From positions 1-31,606 of the forward strand of contig JAJYHI010000040.1 of the NCBI GenBank assembly GCA_021784835.1: a DNA stretch of 31,606 nucleotides. Reading direction: 5' to 3'. Positions 7,487 to 16,387 of this stretch are shown here, piece by piece. Source of the stretch: a bacterium (lineage in GTDB: Bacteria; SZUA-79; Acidulodesulfobacterales; Acidulodesulfobacteraceae). The first letter of the stretch is position 1. The number at the start of each line of letters is the position of its first letter. Both the position numbers and the translations under genes were made by a program. Under the pieces are notes generated by a model, which was not told the origin of the DNA, did not search any database, and saw only the letters and a program-made list of their open reading frames with translations.

Positions 7487-8194
7487 CTACCAATTTATAT
7501 TAATATTTTGCCTTTCTATCGTATGTATAAAATTTATAAGAATGTCCCTGTCCTTATCCGAGATTTTTAAAATTTCGCACCCTATGCGGTATTTGCCTTT
7601 TAAATAGGTCGAATGGACGATTTTTAAATCCATGTTCGTTATCCTGCCGGAAAGCTTAATCAATGCATTTTTTAATATGGAGTCAGGTTTCATATCGATA
7701 TCCGCATCGAAAGATATGCCGTTCCACGATAAATCGCGCAAAGAATAAGAAAAATCTATTTTTTTGTAGGATGAATAAATATAAGCCGTATTCGATGCAT
7801 TAGTTGCGACCCTCAATACTTTTCTTTTTTCGGTAAGGACGATTTCTAAAGGCTTATAAACAAAAAAATTATAATCGCCTCCAGAAAAAATTTCTTCTTT
7901 GTATTTCGTCAGGAAATGCTTATCGACCGACTGCTTATCGGACATTATATTTATTTTTAAATAATCGGTTTTATGTACTAATTTATTTCCGTAAAACGGC
8001 ATAAGGCTGTCAATGACTAAATATTTCGGTTTTATTTCTATAAGATATGTTTTAAAAAACTGGTTATAAGGAAAAAGCGTGATTCCTAGCTCGTTTTTTT
8101 TAACGAAAACATCGTCTATTATACTGTCGATAACCTCAGTTTTTTTAATCTTAATAGTATTTATGGTTGAGCTGTCGTCTTCATTGGCGTCCAT
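7487..8194 (-). CDS. YcgR-like PilZ-domain c-di-GMP receptor
   Basis: A 235-residue protein with two parts. Residues 1 to about 120 resemble the N-terminal YcgR/PilZN-type barrel, although similarity is weak by eye. Residues from about 121 form a PilZ domain with both ligand motifs intact: RxxxR as Arg124-Lys-Val-Leu-Arg128, and D/NxSxxG as Asp154-Leu-Ser-Trp-Asn-Gly159. These residues grip the intercalated c-di-GMP dimer in characterised PilZ proteins, so binding is likely. YcgR proteins brake flagella, but no flagellar gene is in this window; a pilus or exopolysaccharide role is equally possible. The gene is convergent with parB and has no partner gene. Confidence 0.75.
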   Translation of the reverse strand: MDANEDDSSTINTIKIKKTEVIDSIIDDVFVKKNELGITLFPYNQFFKTYLIEIKPKYLVIDSLMPFYGNKLVHKTDYLKINIMSDKQSVDKHFLTKYKEEIFSGGDYNFFVYKPLEIVLTEKRKVLRVATNASNTAYIYSSYKKIDFSYSLRDLSWNGISFDADIDMKPDSILKNALIKLSGRITNMDLKIVHSTYLKGKYRIGCEILKISDKDRDILINFIHTIERQNININW

Positions 8195-8355
8195 TTAAAT
8201 ATGCCGTCCTTTAGATTTTAGATATAAAAATAATACCATAAGTTTTTAAATTTTAATAATTTAATTTATATAAATATTAGTAAATATTATAAATTTGAAT
8301 CGGTAGGGGGGCTAAAAAAATTATGCGGTTTGCGGCGTGAAAATTTTTCGCAGAT

Positions 8356-9144
8356 TTAGGTAAATTTTATTTTTTTTATGATTTTAATGGCGGTTTTTAA
8401 ATATTTATTGGAAATTCTTAAAGATTTTGTGATGAGCCATGATTTATAATTATATATGCGGCTTAAATCATTATTGAATTTTTTAATCGTTTTCTTTTCT
8501 TTTTCTGAAATTTTATCGAAATAGGACAGGAAGATTTTGAAGCGGTTCAATTCGTTGTTCCACTCGGCCAATTTATCGTTTAACGTTTCGTCGTCGATAT
8601 CCGTCTTATTTTTTGCGACGTCATACAATCCGTCATAAATTTCCTTTATTAACGGAAGGCAAAAACCGTCGGATAAAATATCTTTATACTTATATATCGA
8701 ATGTCTCAGCGAAACATCGATAAACGAATTTTTATATTCCTGGAATTTTTCTTGGGAGATTTGAAACTTAAGCCGTCCGGCGATATTTTTTATTTCATTT
8801 TCGGTGTATTCCAAAAGATTGTCGTAATCTACGATAACTCTTTTTTTTCCTATTGTTTCTATCAAAGCCGGCATAATATGAACAAGCCACATAAGATAGC
8901 TTTTTTCTAAAGAATCGGCAATGCTAAGCGGATTACGTATAATAATAATATAACTGACGTCGATGCCCAAGTATTCGAAAGCCTCGTTCCATAAAGGAAG
9001 CAACTTTGATGCCGCCGGGTCCTTAATGCCGAATATATCGGCATGGCGCATTTTTTCAGTTATAACGCCGGCCGCACGCAAAAGGAATCCTTTATTTTTA
9101 AAATTTCTATATGGGTTTTTTCTATCGGCGCCACGTCGTCCCAA
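8356..9144 (-). CDS. Sulfotransferase-family protein, C-terminal fragment after frameshift
   Basis: This frame supplies the C-terminal three quarters of a sulfotransferase-like protein whose P-loop half is encoded one frame away (9060-9374). Diagnostic residues are FGIKDPAASKLLPLWNEAF and YIIIIRNPLSIADSL, the 3'-phosphate-binding RxP-S region of the sulfotransferase family (PF13469 type). The ATG at 9144 opens in sequence that is out of frame in the ancestral gene, so the first 25 or so residues are not homologous; the internal ATG at 9051 is a more realistic start if the fragment is translated. The C-terminus is lysine-rich and helical. The substrate is unknown; relatives sulfate surface polysaccharides or small carbohydrates. 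With one base restored, both fragments form a single 339-residue protein. Confidence 0.7.
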   Translation of the reverse strand: MGRRGADRKNPYRNFKNKGFLLRAAGVITEKMRHADIFGIKDPAASKLLPLWNEAFEYLGIDVSYIIIIRNPLSIADSLEKSYLMWLVHIMPALIETIGKKRVIVDYDNLLEYTENEIKNIAGRLKFQISQEKFQEYKNSFIDVSLRHSIYKYKDILSDGFCLPLIKEIYDGLYDVAKNKTDIDDETLNDKLAEWNNELNRFKIFLSYFDKISEKEKKTIKKFNNDLSRIYNYKSWLITKSLRISNKYLKTAIKIIKKIKFT

Positions 9145-9374
9145 TCCATTTCAATGGCTTTAAGCATTTCCATATCCAAAGCATTTATGTCTAAATCTTC
9201 ATAAAAACCTTTAGGATTGGATTCCTGCGGCGGCATAAGATTATTTCCCAGTTCTACCCCGAAAATTTTTAATCCACGCGTTATAAGGCTCGTTCCGCTG
9301 CGATGCATTCCCAATATCATGACCAATCTCTTATTTTGGGAGTTTTTATTATCGATATTCGTTAAATTTATCAT
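9060..9374 (-). CDS. Sulfotransferase-family protein, N-terminal fragment (frameshifted)
   Basis: Contains the PAPS-binding P-loop of the sulfotransferase family as Gly22-Met-His-Arg-Ser-Gly-Thr-Ser29, followed by LGNNLMPPQESNPKGFYED, the usual sequence between the P-loop and the substrate domain. Homology stops after MDWDDVAPIEKTHIEI, and the frame closes within about a dozen residues (stop at 9060-9062), while the continuing homology is in the -1 frame. The gene is therefore broken by loss of one base, or joined by -1 frameshifting: a slippery heptamer TTTAAAA sits in the correct phase at 9102-9096. Mutation or a base-call error is the simpler reading. No Shine-Dalgarno is evident before ATG. 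Confidence 0.7.
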   Translation of the reverse strand: MINLTNIDNKNSQNKRLVMILGMHRSGTSLITRGLKIFGVELGNNLMPPQESNPKGFYEDLDINALDMEMLKAIEMDWDDVAPIEKTHIEILKIKDSFCVRPAL

Positions 9375-9690
9375 ATAATTATTTATAGTTATAATGCCTG
9401 ATTTATTTTACCGGTTTTGTCGATATAGAAAGCAGACGGTTTTTTCAGTTTATTATTTTTAGAAATAGGAAACCGAAGCAAAATTATTTATGGATATGCC
9501 CCCTTATTTAATATATAATACTATAATACGTGATTAAATAAAAAAGAAACAAATTATCAATAAAATATAAATATATTTATAAATTCATATTGAAATTTAT
9601 ATTTAAAAATATTAATATAAAATAAAAATAGCGCAATGCCAAATTATCCGTATTAAATAATCGCATTAAATAAAAATAAAAAATAAAAAC
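9375..9690. other. AT-rich intergenic region before serS
   Basis: 316 bases of very AT-rich sequence with no gene. TATAAT-like boxes occur near 9520-9535 and could start the serS operon transcript, but no -35 stands out. The bases just before the serS ATG are almost pure A/T with no Shine-Dalgarno. I see no T-box or other recognisable leader structure. Confidence 0.5.
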
Positions 9691-10956
9691 ATGATAGACA
9701 TAAAACTTATTAGGGAACAAAGAGAATACGTTAAAAAAGAAATGGAAAAACTTTTTGTTTCCGTTCCCATAGATGAAATTTTTGAACTCGACGAATTTAA
9801 AAGAAAGCTTTTATACGATACCGAATGTCTCAGAAATACAAGGAAGACGCTTTCTAAGGAAATAGCTTCCGAAACCGGCGAAGAAATAATTTCCGCAAAA
9901 AAAACAGAGGTTAAAAGAATAAACGAGTTAATTAAGTCGCAGGAGGATGAATTAAACGCCATAGAAGAAAAGTTTAATTCATTGATGCTGAACGTTCCAA
10001 ACCTTCCCGGCAACGATGTGCCCGTCGGTAAAGACGAAAACGGGAATATCGCGGTATCGTATTTCAACGAAAGGAAAAAATTTGATTTTACGCTAAAAAC
10101 TCATTATGCCATAGGTCAGGAAAGGGATTTGATAGACTTTGAAAGAGGGGTCAAAATTTCCGGAACCCGTTTTTACATATTAAAAAAAGGGCTTGCAAAA
10201 CTTCAAAGAACGCTGGTTAATTTTATGATAGATACCCACACCGCTCTCCACGATTACGAAGAAGTGTATCCCCCGTATATGGTCAATGAAGAATGTCTGA
10301 CCGGGACGGGGCAATTGCCGAAATTTGCCGACAATTTATATAAAGACGAAGATTCTGGGTTCTGGTTTATTCCGACCGCGGAGGTTCCTGTTACCAACAT
10401 GTACCGAAACGAGGTGCTTAATATTGAAATGCTGCCCATAAAACACGTAGCATATACAGCCTGTTTTAGGAAAGAAAGGCTTTCGGCAGGCAAGGATACC
10501 AAGGGGATAAAAAGAGGCCATCAGTTCGATAAGGTAGAGCTTGTAAAAATTACTTCTCCGGAAACTGCCAAGGAAGAATTGTCTAATCTTATCGCCGATG
10601 CGCAGGATATATTAAACAGGCTTGATATTCCGCACAGGCTTGTGCAGATTTGCACCGGAGACTTAAGCTTTACTGCAAGCGAAAAGTTTGATATCGAAGT
10701 TTATGCGCCGGGAATAAACGAGTGGCTAGAAGTAAGTTCATGCTCGAATTTCGGTTCTTTTCAGGCAAGAAGGGCAAATATTAAATTCAAAAGAGATAAA
10801 AATTCAAAGGCCGAATACGCAAATACGCTGAACGGTTCCGGTCTTGCGCTTCCAAGAGTTATGATTGCGATAATCGAAAATTATCAGACCAAAGAAGGTC
10901 TGATAAAAATTCCCGATGCTTTAAGGCCGTATTTCGGAACGGAAGAATTTATCTAA
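9691..10956 (+). CDS. serS: Serine--tRNA ligase (class II)
   Basis: A 421-residue SerRS of standard length that charges tRNA-Ser and tRNA-Sec. Residues 1 to about 105 form the long antiparallel coiled-coil arm (glutamate/lysine-rich) that holds the tRNA variable arm. The catalytic core follows: TAEVPVTN (the TxE serine-pocket motif), motif 2 with CFRKERLSAGKDTKGIKRGHQFDKVELV (Phe259-Arg260-Lys-Glu262), and motif 3 GSGLALPRVMIAIIENYQ near the C-terminus. It is the first gene of an apparent operon; ftsK begins three bases after its stop. No Shine-Dalgarno precedes the ATG, only A/T-rich sequence. The function is certain. Confidence 0.97.
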   Translation: MIDIKLIREQREYVKKEMEKLFVSVPIDEIFELDEFKRKLLYDTECLRNTRKTLSKEIASETGEEIISAKKTEVKRINELIKSQEDELNAIEEKFNSLMLNVPNLPGNDVPVGKDENGNIAVSYFNERKKFDFTLKTHYAIGQERDLIDFERGVKISGTRFYILKKGLAKLQRTLVNFMIDTHTALHDYEEVYPPYMVNEECLTGTGQLPKFADNLYKDEDSGFWFIPTAEVPVTNMYRNEVLNIEMLPIKHVAYTACFRKERLSAGKDTKGIKRGHQFDKVELVKITSPETAKEELSNLIADAQDILNRLDIPHRLVQICTGDLSFTASEKFDIEVYAPGINEWLEVSSCSNFGSFQARRANIKFKRDKNSKAEYANTLNGSGLALPRVMIAIIENYQTKEGLIKIPDALRPYFGTEEFI

Positions 10957-10959
10957 ATT

Positions 10960-13158
10960 ATGTCAAGCCGTAAAAGGATAATATGGGGAGTTTTAATAAT
11001 TTTTTTTTCCGCATATTCTTTTTTATCCCTTTATTCCTATAATATATTCCAGCAAACTTTCAATTCGTATTCCATTATAACCGTAAAAAAAGTAAATTTA
11101 GGCGGTTTTTTCGGAGGCATTTTAGCAAATTATCTATTAACAGCCTTCGGTTTATCCTCTTTTTTGATAATCGTTGCGATATTATCCTCCGGTATTTTTT
11201 TGTTATCGAATAAAATTGCAAGCATAAGGTTTTATGCCGGATTCGTTGTTTTTTTTATTGTTTTATTAATTTTTTTAAACATATTACTGCCAAAATTTTC
11301 ATATCATGGTTTTATAACATCCGGCGGAGGGCTATTAGGAAGCGCGCTCTACGGGTTCCTTTTTAAATTTTTTGGAGAAGCCGGCGCTATAATAATCGTA
11401 TTGGCCCTTTTTTTAGCCGCCGTTTATATTATTTTTAAAAAAATAGATTTCGAAGCCGGCGCGCAATATTTCAGAAATATTTACGGCCTATCGAAAATAG
11501 ACGCAAAAAAAATAAAATTATTTAATTTGAACGCGCAAATTAATAAGCTAACGGCTTTTTTTTCTTATTTGAAATTAAAAATCGAAAAAAGAAAGGGGCT
11601 TAAAAAAAGAAAAAGAAGTTTCGTCATAAACAAGGAACTGTTTGGCGGCTCAAGAGAAGAGCTTATTAGCGATTTGGATAAAAAACAAGATTCCGCAGAT
11701 TTAAACGCCGAATCTTTGGAAGAGAAAACCGGAACGTTCGATTTCATAGACGACAGGGAGTCAAAAATTCCGCCGATTTCATTGATGAATTCGGAAAGCG
11801 CGTCAAGGGACTCGCAAAAACCTGATAAACTCTCTCTTCTCGGAAATGCCTCGCTGATTGAAAAAAAACTTATGGATTTCGGAGTTAAAGGAAAGGTTGC
11901 GGGAATTAATCCGGGACCCATAGTAACTATGTACGAGTTTGAACCGGCAAGCGGCGTTAAAGTCGGACGGATTTTGTCGCTTTCGGAAGATATTACGATG
12001 GCTTTGAAATCTAAACCGATTAGAATTACGGGGGTTATAGAAGGCAAATCCGCAGTCGGCATCGAAGTTCCCAACAATAAAAGAGAAACCGTTTACTTTT
12101 CCGATATTTTAAATTCTAAAGATTTTGTGGATTCCAAGTCTTTGCTTACAATAATTCTCGGCAAAAACACGACCGGAGACAACATGCTTTTCGATATCGC
12201 GAAAGCGCCCCACTTATTGATAGCGGGAGCAACCGGCGCGGGAAAAAGCGTTTTTATCAATACTTTAGTGACGAGCCTTCTTTTTAAGGCAAGTTGCGAC
12301 GAATTGAACTTTTTAATGATAGACCCGAAAAGATTGGAGCTAACGCCGTTTGAAAATTTGCCGCATCTGATAAGCGACGTCGTTTACGATGCAAAAAAGG
12401 CAGGCGTCGCCCTTAAATGGGCCGTTTCCGAAATGGAATCAAGATACAGGAAATTACAAGCCGCGGGAGTAAAAAATATCGGCCAGTTTAACGAAATGTC
12501 CAAAAAACAGAGCTTAAAGCGCATGCCGTATTTGGTGATTATAATCGACGAGTTAAGCGATTTAATGCTTACGAGCCCTAAAGACGTGGAAACTTCCATA
12601 ATAAGGCTTTCCCAGATGGCCCGTGCTTGCGGGATTCATCTTATAATCGCTACCCAAAGGCCTTCAGTCAACGTCGTAACCGGCGTTATTAAAGCAAATA
12701 TGCCGTCCCGTATCGCTTTTTTAGTTTCTTCCAAAGTCGATTCGAGAACCATATTGGACGCTAACGGAGCGGAAGAATTGCTGGGCAACGGAGATATGCT
12801 TTTTATGCCCCCCGGTCAGGGAAGGCTCATTAGAATTCACGGTTCATACGTTTCTGAAAGCGAAACTAAAAAAGTATTGGAATTTATAACCGGAAAAAAT
12901 TTTCCTTCCCAAAAAAACGATGCGTTAATAAATGAGTTTGACAATGCGGGTAATTTTGATAGAATAATTACGGAAGGCCCCGACGATGAAATATACGGCG
13001 AAGTTCTTAATTTAATCAGGTCGGAAGACGACGGAGAAAAAATTTCCATTTCGTTCATTCAGAGAAGGTTCAGAATAGGTTTTAACAGAGCGGCTAGAAT
13101 TATTGAAAAATTGCAGAGCGACGGAATATTAACGAAAAAAAGGAGACAGGGAAAATGA
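10960..13158 (+). CDS. ftsK: DNA translocase FtsK/SpoIIIE
   Basis: A 732-residue septal DNA pump. The N-terminus has four membrane segments (about residues 9-30, 50-82, 91-110 and 122-158), then a basic/acidic linker to about residue 280, much shorter than in E. coli FtsK. The RecA-like motor has Walker A GATGAGKS at residues 423-430, Walker B LVIIIDELSDLM, and RACGIHLIIATQRPSVNVVTGVIKANMPSRIAFLVSS, the family signature. The last 70 or so residues form the winged-helix gamma domain (YGEVLNLIRSEDDGEKISIS...) that reads polar KOPS-type sites and stimulates XerCD at dif. It lies three bases behind serS and overlaps lolA by four bases, so the three genes are one operon. Confidence 0.96.
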   Translation: MSSRKRIIWGVLIIFFSAYSFLSLYSYNIFQQTFNSYSIITVKKVNLGGFFGGILANYLLTAFGLSSFLIIVAILSSGIFLLSNKIASIRFYAGFVVFFIVLLIFLNILLPKFSYHGFITSGGGLLGSALYGFLFKFFGEAGAIIIVLALFLAAVYIIFKKIDFEAGAQYFRNIYGLSKIDAKKIKLFNLNAQINKLTAFFSYLKLKIEKRKGLKKRKRSFVINKELFGGSREELISDLDKKQDSADLNAESLEEKTGTFDFIDDRESKIPPISLMNSESASRDSQKPDKLSLLGNASLIEKKLMDFGVKGKVAGINPGPIVTMYEFEPASGVKVGRILSLSEDITMALKSKPIRITGVIEGKSAVGIEVPNNKRETVYFSDILNSKDFVDSKSLLTIILGKNTTGDNMLFDIAKAPHLLIAGATGAGKSVFINTLVTSLLFKASCDELNFLMIDPKRLELTPFENLPHLISDVVYDAKKAGVALKWAVSEMESRYRKLQAAGVKNIGQFNEMSKKQSLKRMPYLVIIIDELSDLMLTSPKDVETSIIRLSQMARACGIHLIIATQRPSVNVVTGVIKANMPSRIAFLVSSKVDSRTILDANGAEELLGNGDMLFMPPGQGRLIRIHGSYVSESETKKVLEFITGKNFPSQKNDALINEFDNAGNFDRIITEGPDDEIYGEVLNLIRSEDDGEKISISFIQRRFRIGFNRAARIIEKLQSDGILTKKRRQGK

Positions 13159-13820
13159 AAATTAAAGCTGAATCAATCTTGCCCTATTTAATATTAAATT
13201 TGTTTCTAATAGCTTGTTTTATATCTAAATCTTACGCCGCATCATATAATAACAATCTAATCTATAAAATAGAAGCAAGATATAAAAGGGTGGATTCTAT
13301 CAGCGCATATTTTTATCAGAAGGAAATATTTCCGGGATATTCGCAGAATATGAAGTTTAAAGGTTATTTTTATTTCGAACGCAATGCGGGCATGGCATGG
13401 GTTTACAAATATCCCTTTAATAAAAGGCAGGTTTTGAAAAACGGCAGGCTTTATATCGTAAACAATCAAGATAAAAAAGTTTCCGTCATAAATGTAGGAA
13501 AAGAAAGAGGCGGTTTCCCTCCTAACGTAGTGAAGGTTTTAGGCAATCTTACGAAATATTTTAAGATAATAAAAATTTCCGTAAATAGCGATTTAAACGT
13601 TATAACTGTTAGATTGCATCCGTTGTCTATGCAGAGAGCTAAAAGAATCTCCGTCGGTTTTAATAAAAAGAGCCTTAAGATAAAATCGCTTAAGATTATT
13701 ACCCATCAAGGGCAGACAATAATATTCAGGTATAAAAACGTAAGATTTAACCGGCATATCGACGGAAGCATTTTTAATATAAATTTTTCTTCTGATTATA
13801 GGATAATAAAAGAAAACTAA
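13155..13820 (+). CDS. lolA: Outer-membrane lipoprotein carrier LolA
   Basis: A 221-residue exported protein; mature LolA shuttles lipoproteins from LolCDE to the outer membrane through the periplasm. The N-terminus has Lys residues, a hydrophobic core and a Sec site near SYA-A (residues 26-29). A lipobox-like LIAC at residues 18-21 inside the core is a caution that it might itself be processed as a lipoprotein. The mature region shows the LolA pattern: IEARYKRVDSISAYFYQKE, then MKFKGYFYFERNAGMAWVYKYPFNKRQVLKNGRLYIVNNQDKKV, i.e. the W-x-Y-x-x-P and Y-beta segments of the open barrel. ATG overlaps the ftsK stop (ATGA), indicating translational coupling; ftsK-lolA is a common pair in other Gram-negatives. 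Confidence 0.88.
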   Translation: MKIKAESILPYLILNLFLIACFISKSYAASYNNNLIYKIEARYKRVDSISAYFYQKEIFPGYSQNMKFKGYFYFERNAGMAWVYKYPFNKRQVLKNGRLYIVNNQDKKVSVINVGKERGGFPPNVVKVLGNLTKYFKIIKISVNSDLNVITVRLHPLSMQRAKRISVGFNKKSLKIKSLKIITHQGQTIIFRYKNVRFNRHIDGSIFNINFSSDYRIIKEN

Positions 13821-13839
13821 TTTTAAACCGGAGATTAAA

Positions 13840-14325
13840 ATGCCTTCTTTCGACGTAGTTTCAAAAGCCGACCTTCAGGAAGTCGATAATGCCGTAAACC
13901 AGACCGTAAAAGAAATAACAGGCAGATACGATTTTAAAGGCACTAAAAGCGAAATCAAACGGCAGGATAATATTATTACCCTGCTTGGAGACGACGACTA
14001 TAAACTTACCGCCTTAATAGATATATTAAAAGGGAAGCTTATTAAAAGGGGCGTTTCGATAAAATTTTTGGATTTTAAGAAAAAAGAAGAAGCGTCCAAA
14101 GGTATGGTCAGACAGGAAGTCGAGATTAAAGAGGGCATAGATAAAGATTCTTCAAAAAAAATAATTCAGGAAATAAAAAAAATAGCCCCTAAGGCGGGTG
14201 TAGAAAATCTTAAAGACCATTTAAGGGTTAATTCTAAATCCAAAGACGAGCTTCAAACGATAATTTCTCATTTAAAAGCGGTACCTTTGGATATAGAACT
14301 TTTATATATAAATTTTAGGGATTGA
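13840..14325 (+). CDS. yajQ: YajQ-family nucleotide/c-di-GMP-binding protein
   Basis: A 161-residue protein, the normal size for YajQ. It has two small RNA-binding-like ferredoxin folds. The signature start MPSFDVVSKADLQEVDNAVNQ and GRYDFKG are unmistakable; QDKDQLQ-type ending residues appear here as SKSKDELQTIISHL. Homologues bind c-di-GMP and act with a LysR-type regulator in Xanthomonas; elsewhere they bind tRNA or nucleotides. Ribosome site GGAG lies eight or nine bases before ATG, and the gene follows lolA by 19 bases, so it closes the serS-ftsK-lolA operon. It is the second possible c-di-GMP receptor in the window besides the PilZ protein; its partner is not visible. Confidence 0.93.
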   Translation: MPSFDVVSKADLQEVDNAVNQTVKEITGRYDFKGTKSEIKRQDNIITLLGDDDYKLTALIDILKGKLIKRGVSIKFLDFKKKEEASKGMVRQEVEIKEGIDKDSSKKIIQEIKKIAPKAGVENLKDHLRVNSKSKDELQTIISHLKAVPLDIELLYINFRD

Positions 14326-14329
14326 ATGT

Positions 14330-14376
14330 TGCACATTTTTTATGCGTTTCGATATTTATTGCACAATTTTTAAGCA
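14330..14376 (+). promoter_or_regulatory. Two NtrC-like enhancer sites upstream of glnB
   Basis: Two imperfect dyads, TGCACA-N5-TATGCG (14330-14346) and TGCACA-N5-TAAGCA (14360-14376), start exactly 30 bp apart. They resemble the NtrC consensus TGCACC-N5-GGTGCA, with a good left half and a weak right half. They lie about 150-180 bp upstream of the transcription start predicted from the sigma-54 box, a typical enhancer distance. They begin immediately after the yajQ stop codon. Confidence 0.5.
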
Positions 14377-14489
14377 AAATATATAAATAATTTATATATT
14401 TTATTTGCTGATATTTAAAAATTTAATCCGTAATTGCGATGGCGGCTACTATATAATAACATAACCGATTATTTATATTTTAAATAATT

Positions 14490-14506
14490 TTGGCATATTT
14501 ATTGCT
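14490..14506 (+). promoter_or_regulatory. Sigma-54 (RpoN) promoter of glnB
   Basis: TGGCA at 14491-14495 and TTGC at 14502-14505 place the invariant GG and GC dinucleotides exactly ten bases apart, matching the -24/-12 consensus TGGCAC-N5-TTGC with one mismatch (T for C). Transcription would start near 14517, giving a short leader with GGGAGG (14521-14526) before the glnB ATG at 14531. Confidence 0.8.
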
Positions 14507-14512
14507 TTTTAA

Positions 14513-14869
<357 letters not shown>

Positions 14870-14947
14870 GTTTTATAATAAATACTTTTCATTTATCATT
14901 TTTATAAATTATTTAAATCTTAATTTTAATTTTTTTTGGGAGGAGAA

Positions 14948-16360
14948 ATGACGGAAAATGAAGTAATGCAATTTGTCAAAGAGCAGGAAGTTCAGTTCGT
15001 CGATGTTAAGTTTTGCGATCTGTTGGGAACATGGCAGCATTTTACCGTGCCTGTTTCCGAATTATCAAAAGATTCGTTTAAGGAAGGTTTTGGGTTCGAC
15101 GGTTCGAGTATAAGGGGATGGCAGGCAATCGATGCTTCAGATATGCTAATTATACCGGATGCTTCGACCGCGGCTATAGATAATTTCATAGAGGCAAAAA
15201 CGTTATCCTTAATATGCAATATTAAGGACCCTATTACGGGAAATTATTACGACAGGGACCCGCGTTATATAGCCCAGAAAGCCGAAAAATATTTAAAATC
15301 TACCGGCGTTGCGGATACGGCTTATTTTGGTCCGGAAGCCGAGTTTTTTATTTTTGACGATATAAGATATGACCAGAATGCTAACAGCGGTTATTATTAC
15401 ATAGATTCCGAAGAAGGCATATGGAATACCGGAAAAGACGAAATGCCGAATCTTGGACATAAACCCAGGCATAAGGAAGGTTATTTTCCTGCCGCCCCTA
15501 TAGATACTCAGACCGATATAAGAAACGAAATGGCGCTTGAGCTTCAAAACGTCGGTATTAGGGTTGAAGCCGCCCATCACGAGGTCGCCACAGGCGGTCA
15601 GGCCGAAATCGATATGAGATTCGATTCTTTAACCGCTATGGGCGATAATTTTATGTGGTTTAAATACATAATTAAAAACGTAGCAAGAAGATACGACAAG
15701 ACCGCCACTTTTATGCCAAAGCCTCTTTTCGGCGATAACGGAAGCGGTATGCATGTACATCAGTCTTTGTGGAAAAACGGGCAGCCGCTTTTTGCAGGCA
15801 AAGAATATGCCGGCATGTCCCAAATGGCGCTTTATTACATAGGCGGTATATTAAAACACGCAAAAGCGTTATGCGCTATTACAAATTCAACCACGAACTC
15901 CTATAAAAGATTAGTTCCGGGTTTCGAAGCCCCAGTTAATTTTGTTTATTCATCGCGAAACAGAAGCGCCGCGGTAAGAATTCCGATGTATTCCAATTCT
16001 CCTAAGGCAAAAAGAATAGAGTACAGAACCCCCGACCCGACTTCAAATTGTTATCTTGCTTTTTCCGCTCTGCTTTTAGCCGGTTTAGACGGCATTGCAA
16101 ATAAGATTAATCCCGGCAAACCCGTCGATAAGGATTTATTTACATTGTCCAGCAAAGAGCTTAAAAATATTCCCGTTGCTCCGGGTTCTCTCGAAGAAGC
16201 GTTAAAAGAACTCGAAAAAGACCATAAATTTCTGCTTCAGGGCGGAGTGTTCACCGAAGATTTAATACAGACGTGGATTGAACGCAAGATGGAAAACGAC
16301 GTCAACCCCGTCCGCATGAGGCCAGTTCCTTATGAATTTGCGTTGTATTACGACGTTTAA
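14948..16360 (+). CDS. glnA: Glutamine synthetase type I
   Basis: I place the start at ATG 14948 (470 residues, close to the 469 of E. coli) because GGGAGGAG lies directly before it; an in-frame TTG at 14936 would translate the ribosome site. The enzyme makes glutamine from glutamate, ammonia and ATP as a dodecamer. Signatures are [21 protein letters not shown] (metal-binding Glu), [25 protein letters not shown] and [23 protein letters not shown]. The adenylylation region that in E. coli reads NLYDLPPEE is here DLFTLSSKE, with Phe398 in place of the modified Tyr (Tyr397 of the mature E. coli protein). Control by GlnE-type adenylylation therefore seems lost. It follows glnB and ends before a strong hairpin. 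Confidence 0.97.
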   Translation: MTENEVMQFVKEQEVQFVDVKFCDLLGTWQHFTVPVSELSKDSFKEGFGFDGSSIRGWQAIDASDMLIIPDASTAAIDNFIEAKTLSLICNIKDPITGNYYDRDPRYIAQKAEKYLKSTGVADTAYFGPEAEFFIFDDIRYDQNANSGYYYIDSEEGIWNTGKDEMPNLGHKPRHKEGYFPAAPIDTQTDIRNEMALELQNVGIRVEAAHHEVATGGQAEIDMRFDSLTAMGDNFMWFKYIIKNVARRYDKTATFMPKPLFGDNGSGMHVHQSLWKNGQPLFAGKEYAGMSQMALYYIGGILKHAKALCAITNSTTNSYKRLVPGFEAPVNFVYSSRNRSAAVRIPMYSNSPKAKRIEYRTPDPTSNCYLAFSALLLAGLDGIANKINPGKPVDKDLFTLSSKELKNIPVAPGSLEEALKELEKDHKFLLQGGVFTEDLIQTWIERKMENDVNPVRMRPVPYEFALYYDV

Positions 16361-16387
16361 ATTAAAGACGCCGGTAAATAATAAAAC

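Noticed and set aside
9025..9043. Seven-bp hairpin ATGCCGA/TCGGCAT downstream of the sulfotransferase slip site as a frameshift stimulator
   Set aside because: It lies more than 50 bases past the slippery heptamer, whereas stimulatory structures usually start within about ten bases.
9375..9690. T-box or other riboswitch leader for serS
   Set aside because: No T-box sequence, specifier stem or terminator/antiterminator pair is visible, and the region is nearly all A/T.
9666..10067. 133-codon minus-strand ORF antisense to serS
   Set aside because: It lies inside serS and is rich in Ser/Phe/Leu, as expected from reading a Lys/Glu-rich coiled coil on the other strand.
11565..12077. 170-codon minus-strand ORF antisense to ftsK
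   Set aside because: It is a shadow of the ftsK linker and motor; there is no independent ribosome site or family signature.
14936..14947. TTG start for glnA
   Set aside because: It would translate the Shine-Dalgarno GGGAGGAG itself; ATG at 14948 gives the normal GlnA length.
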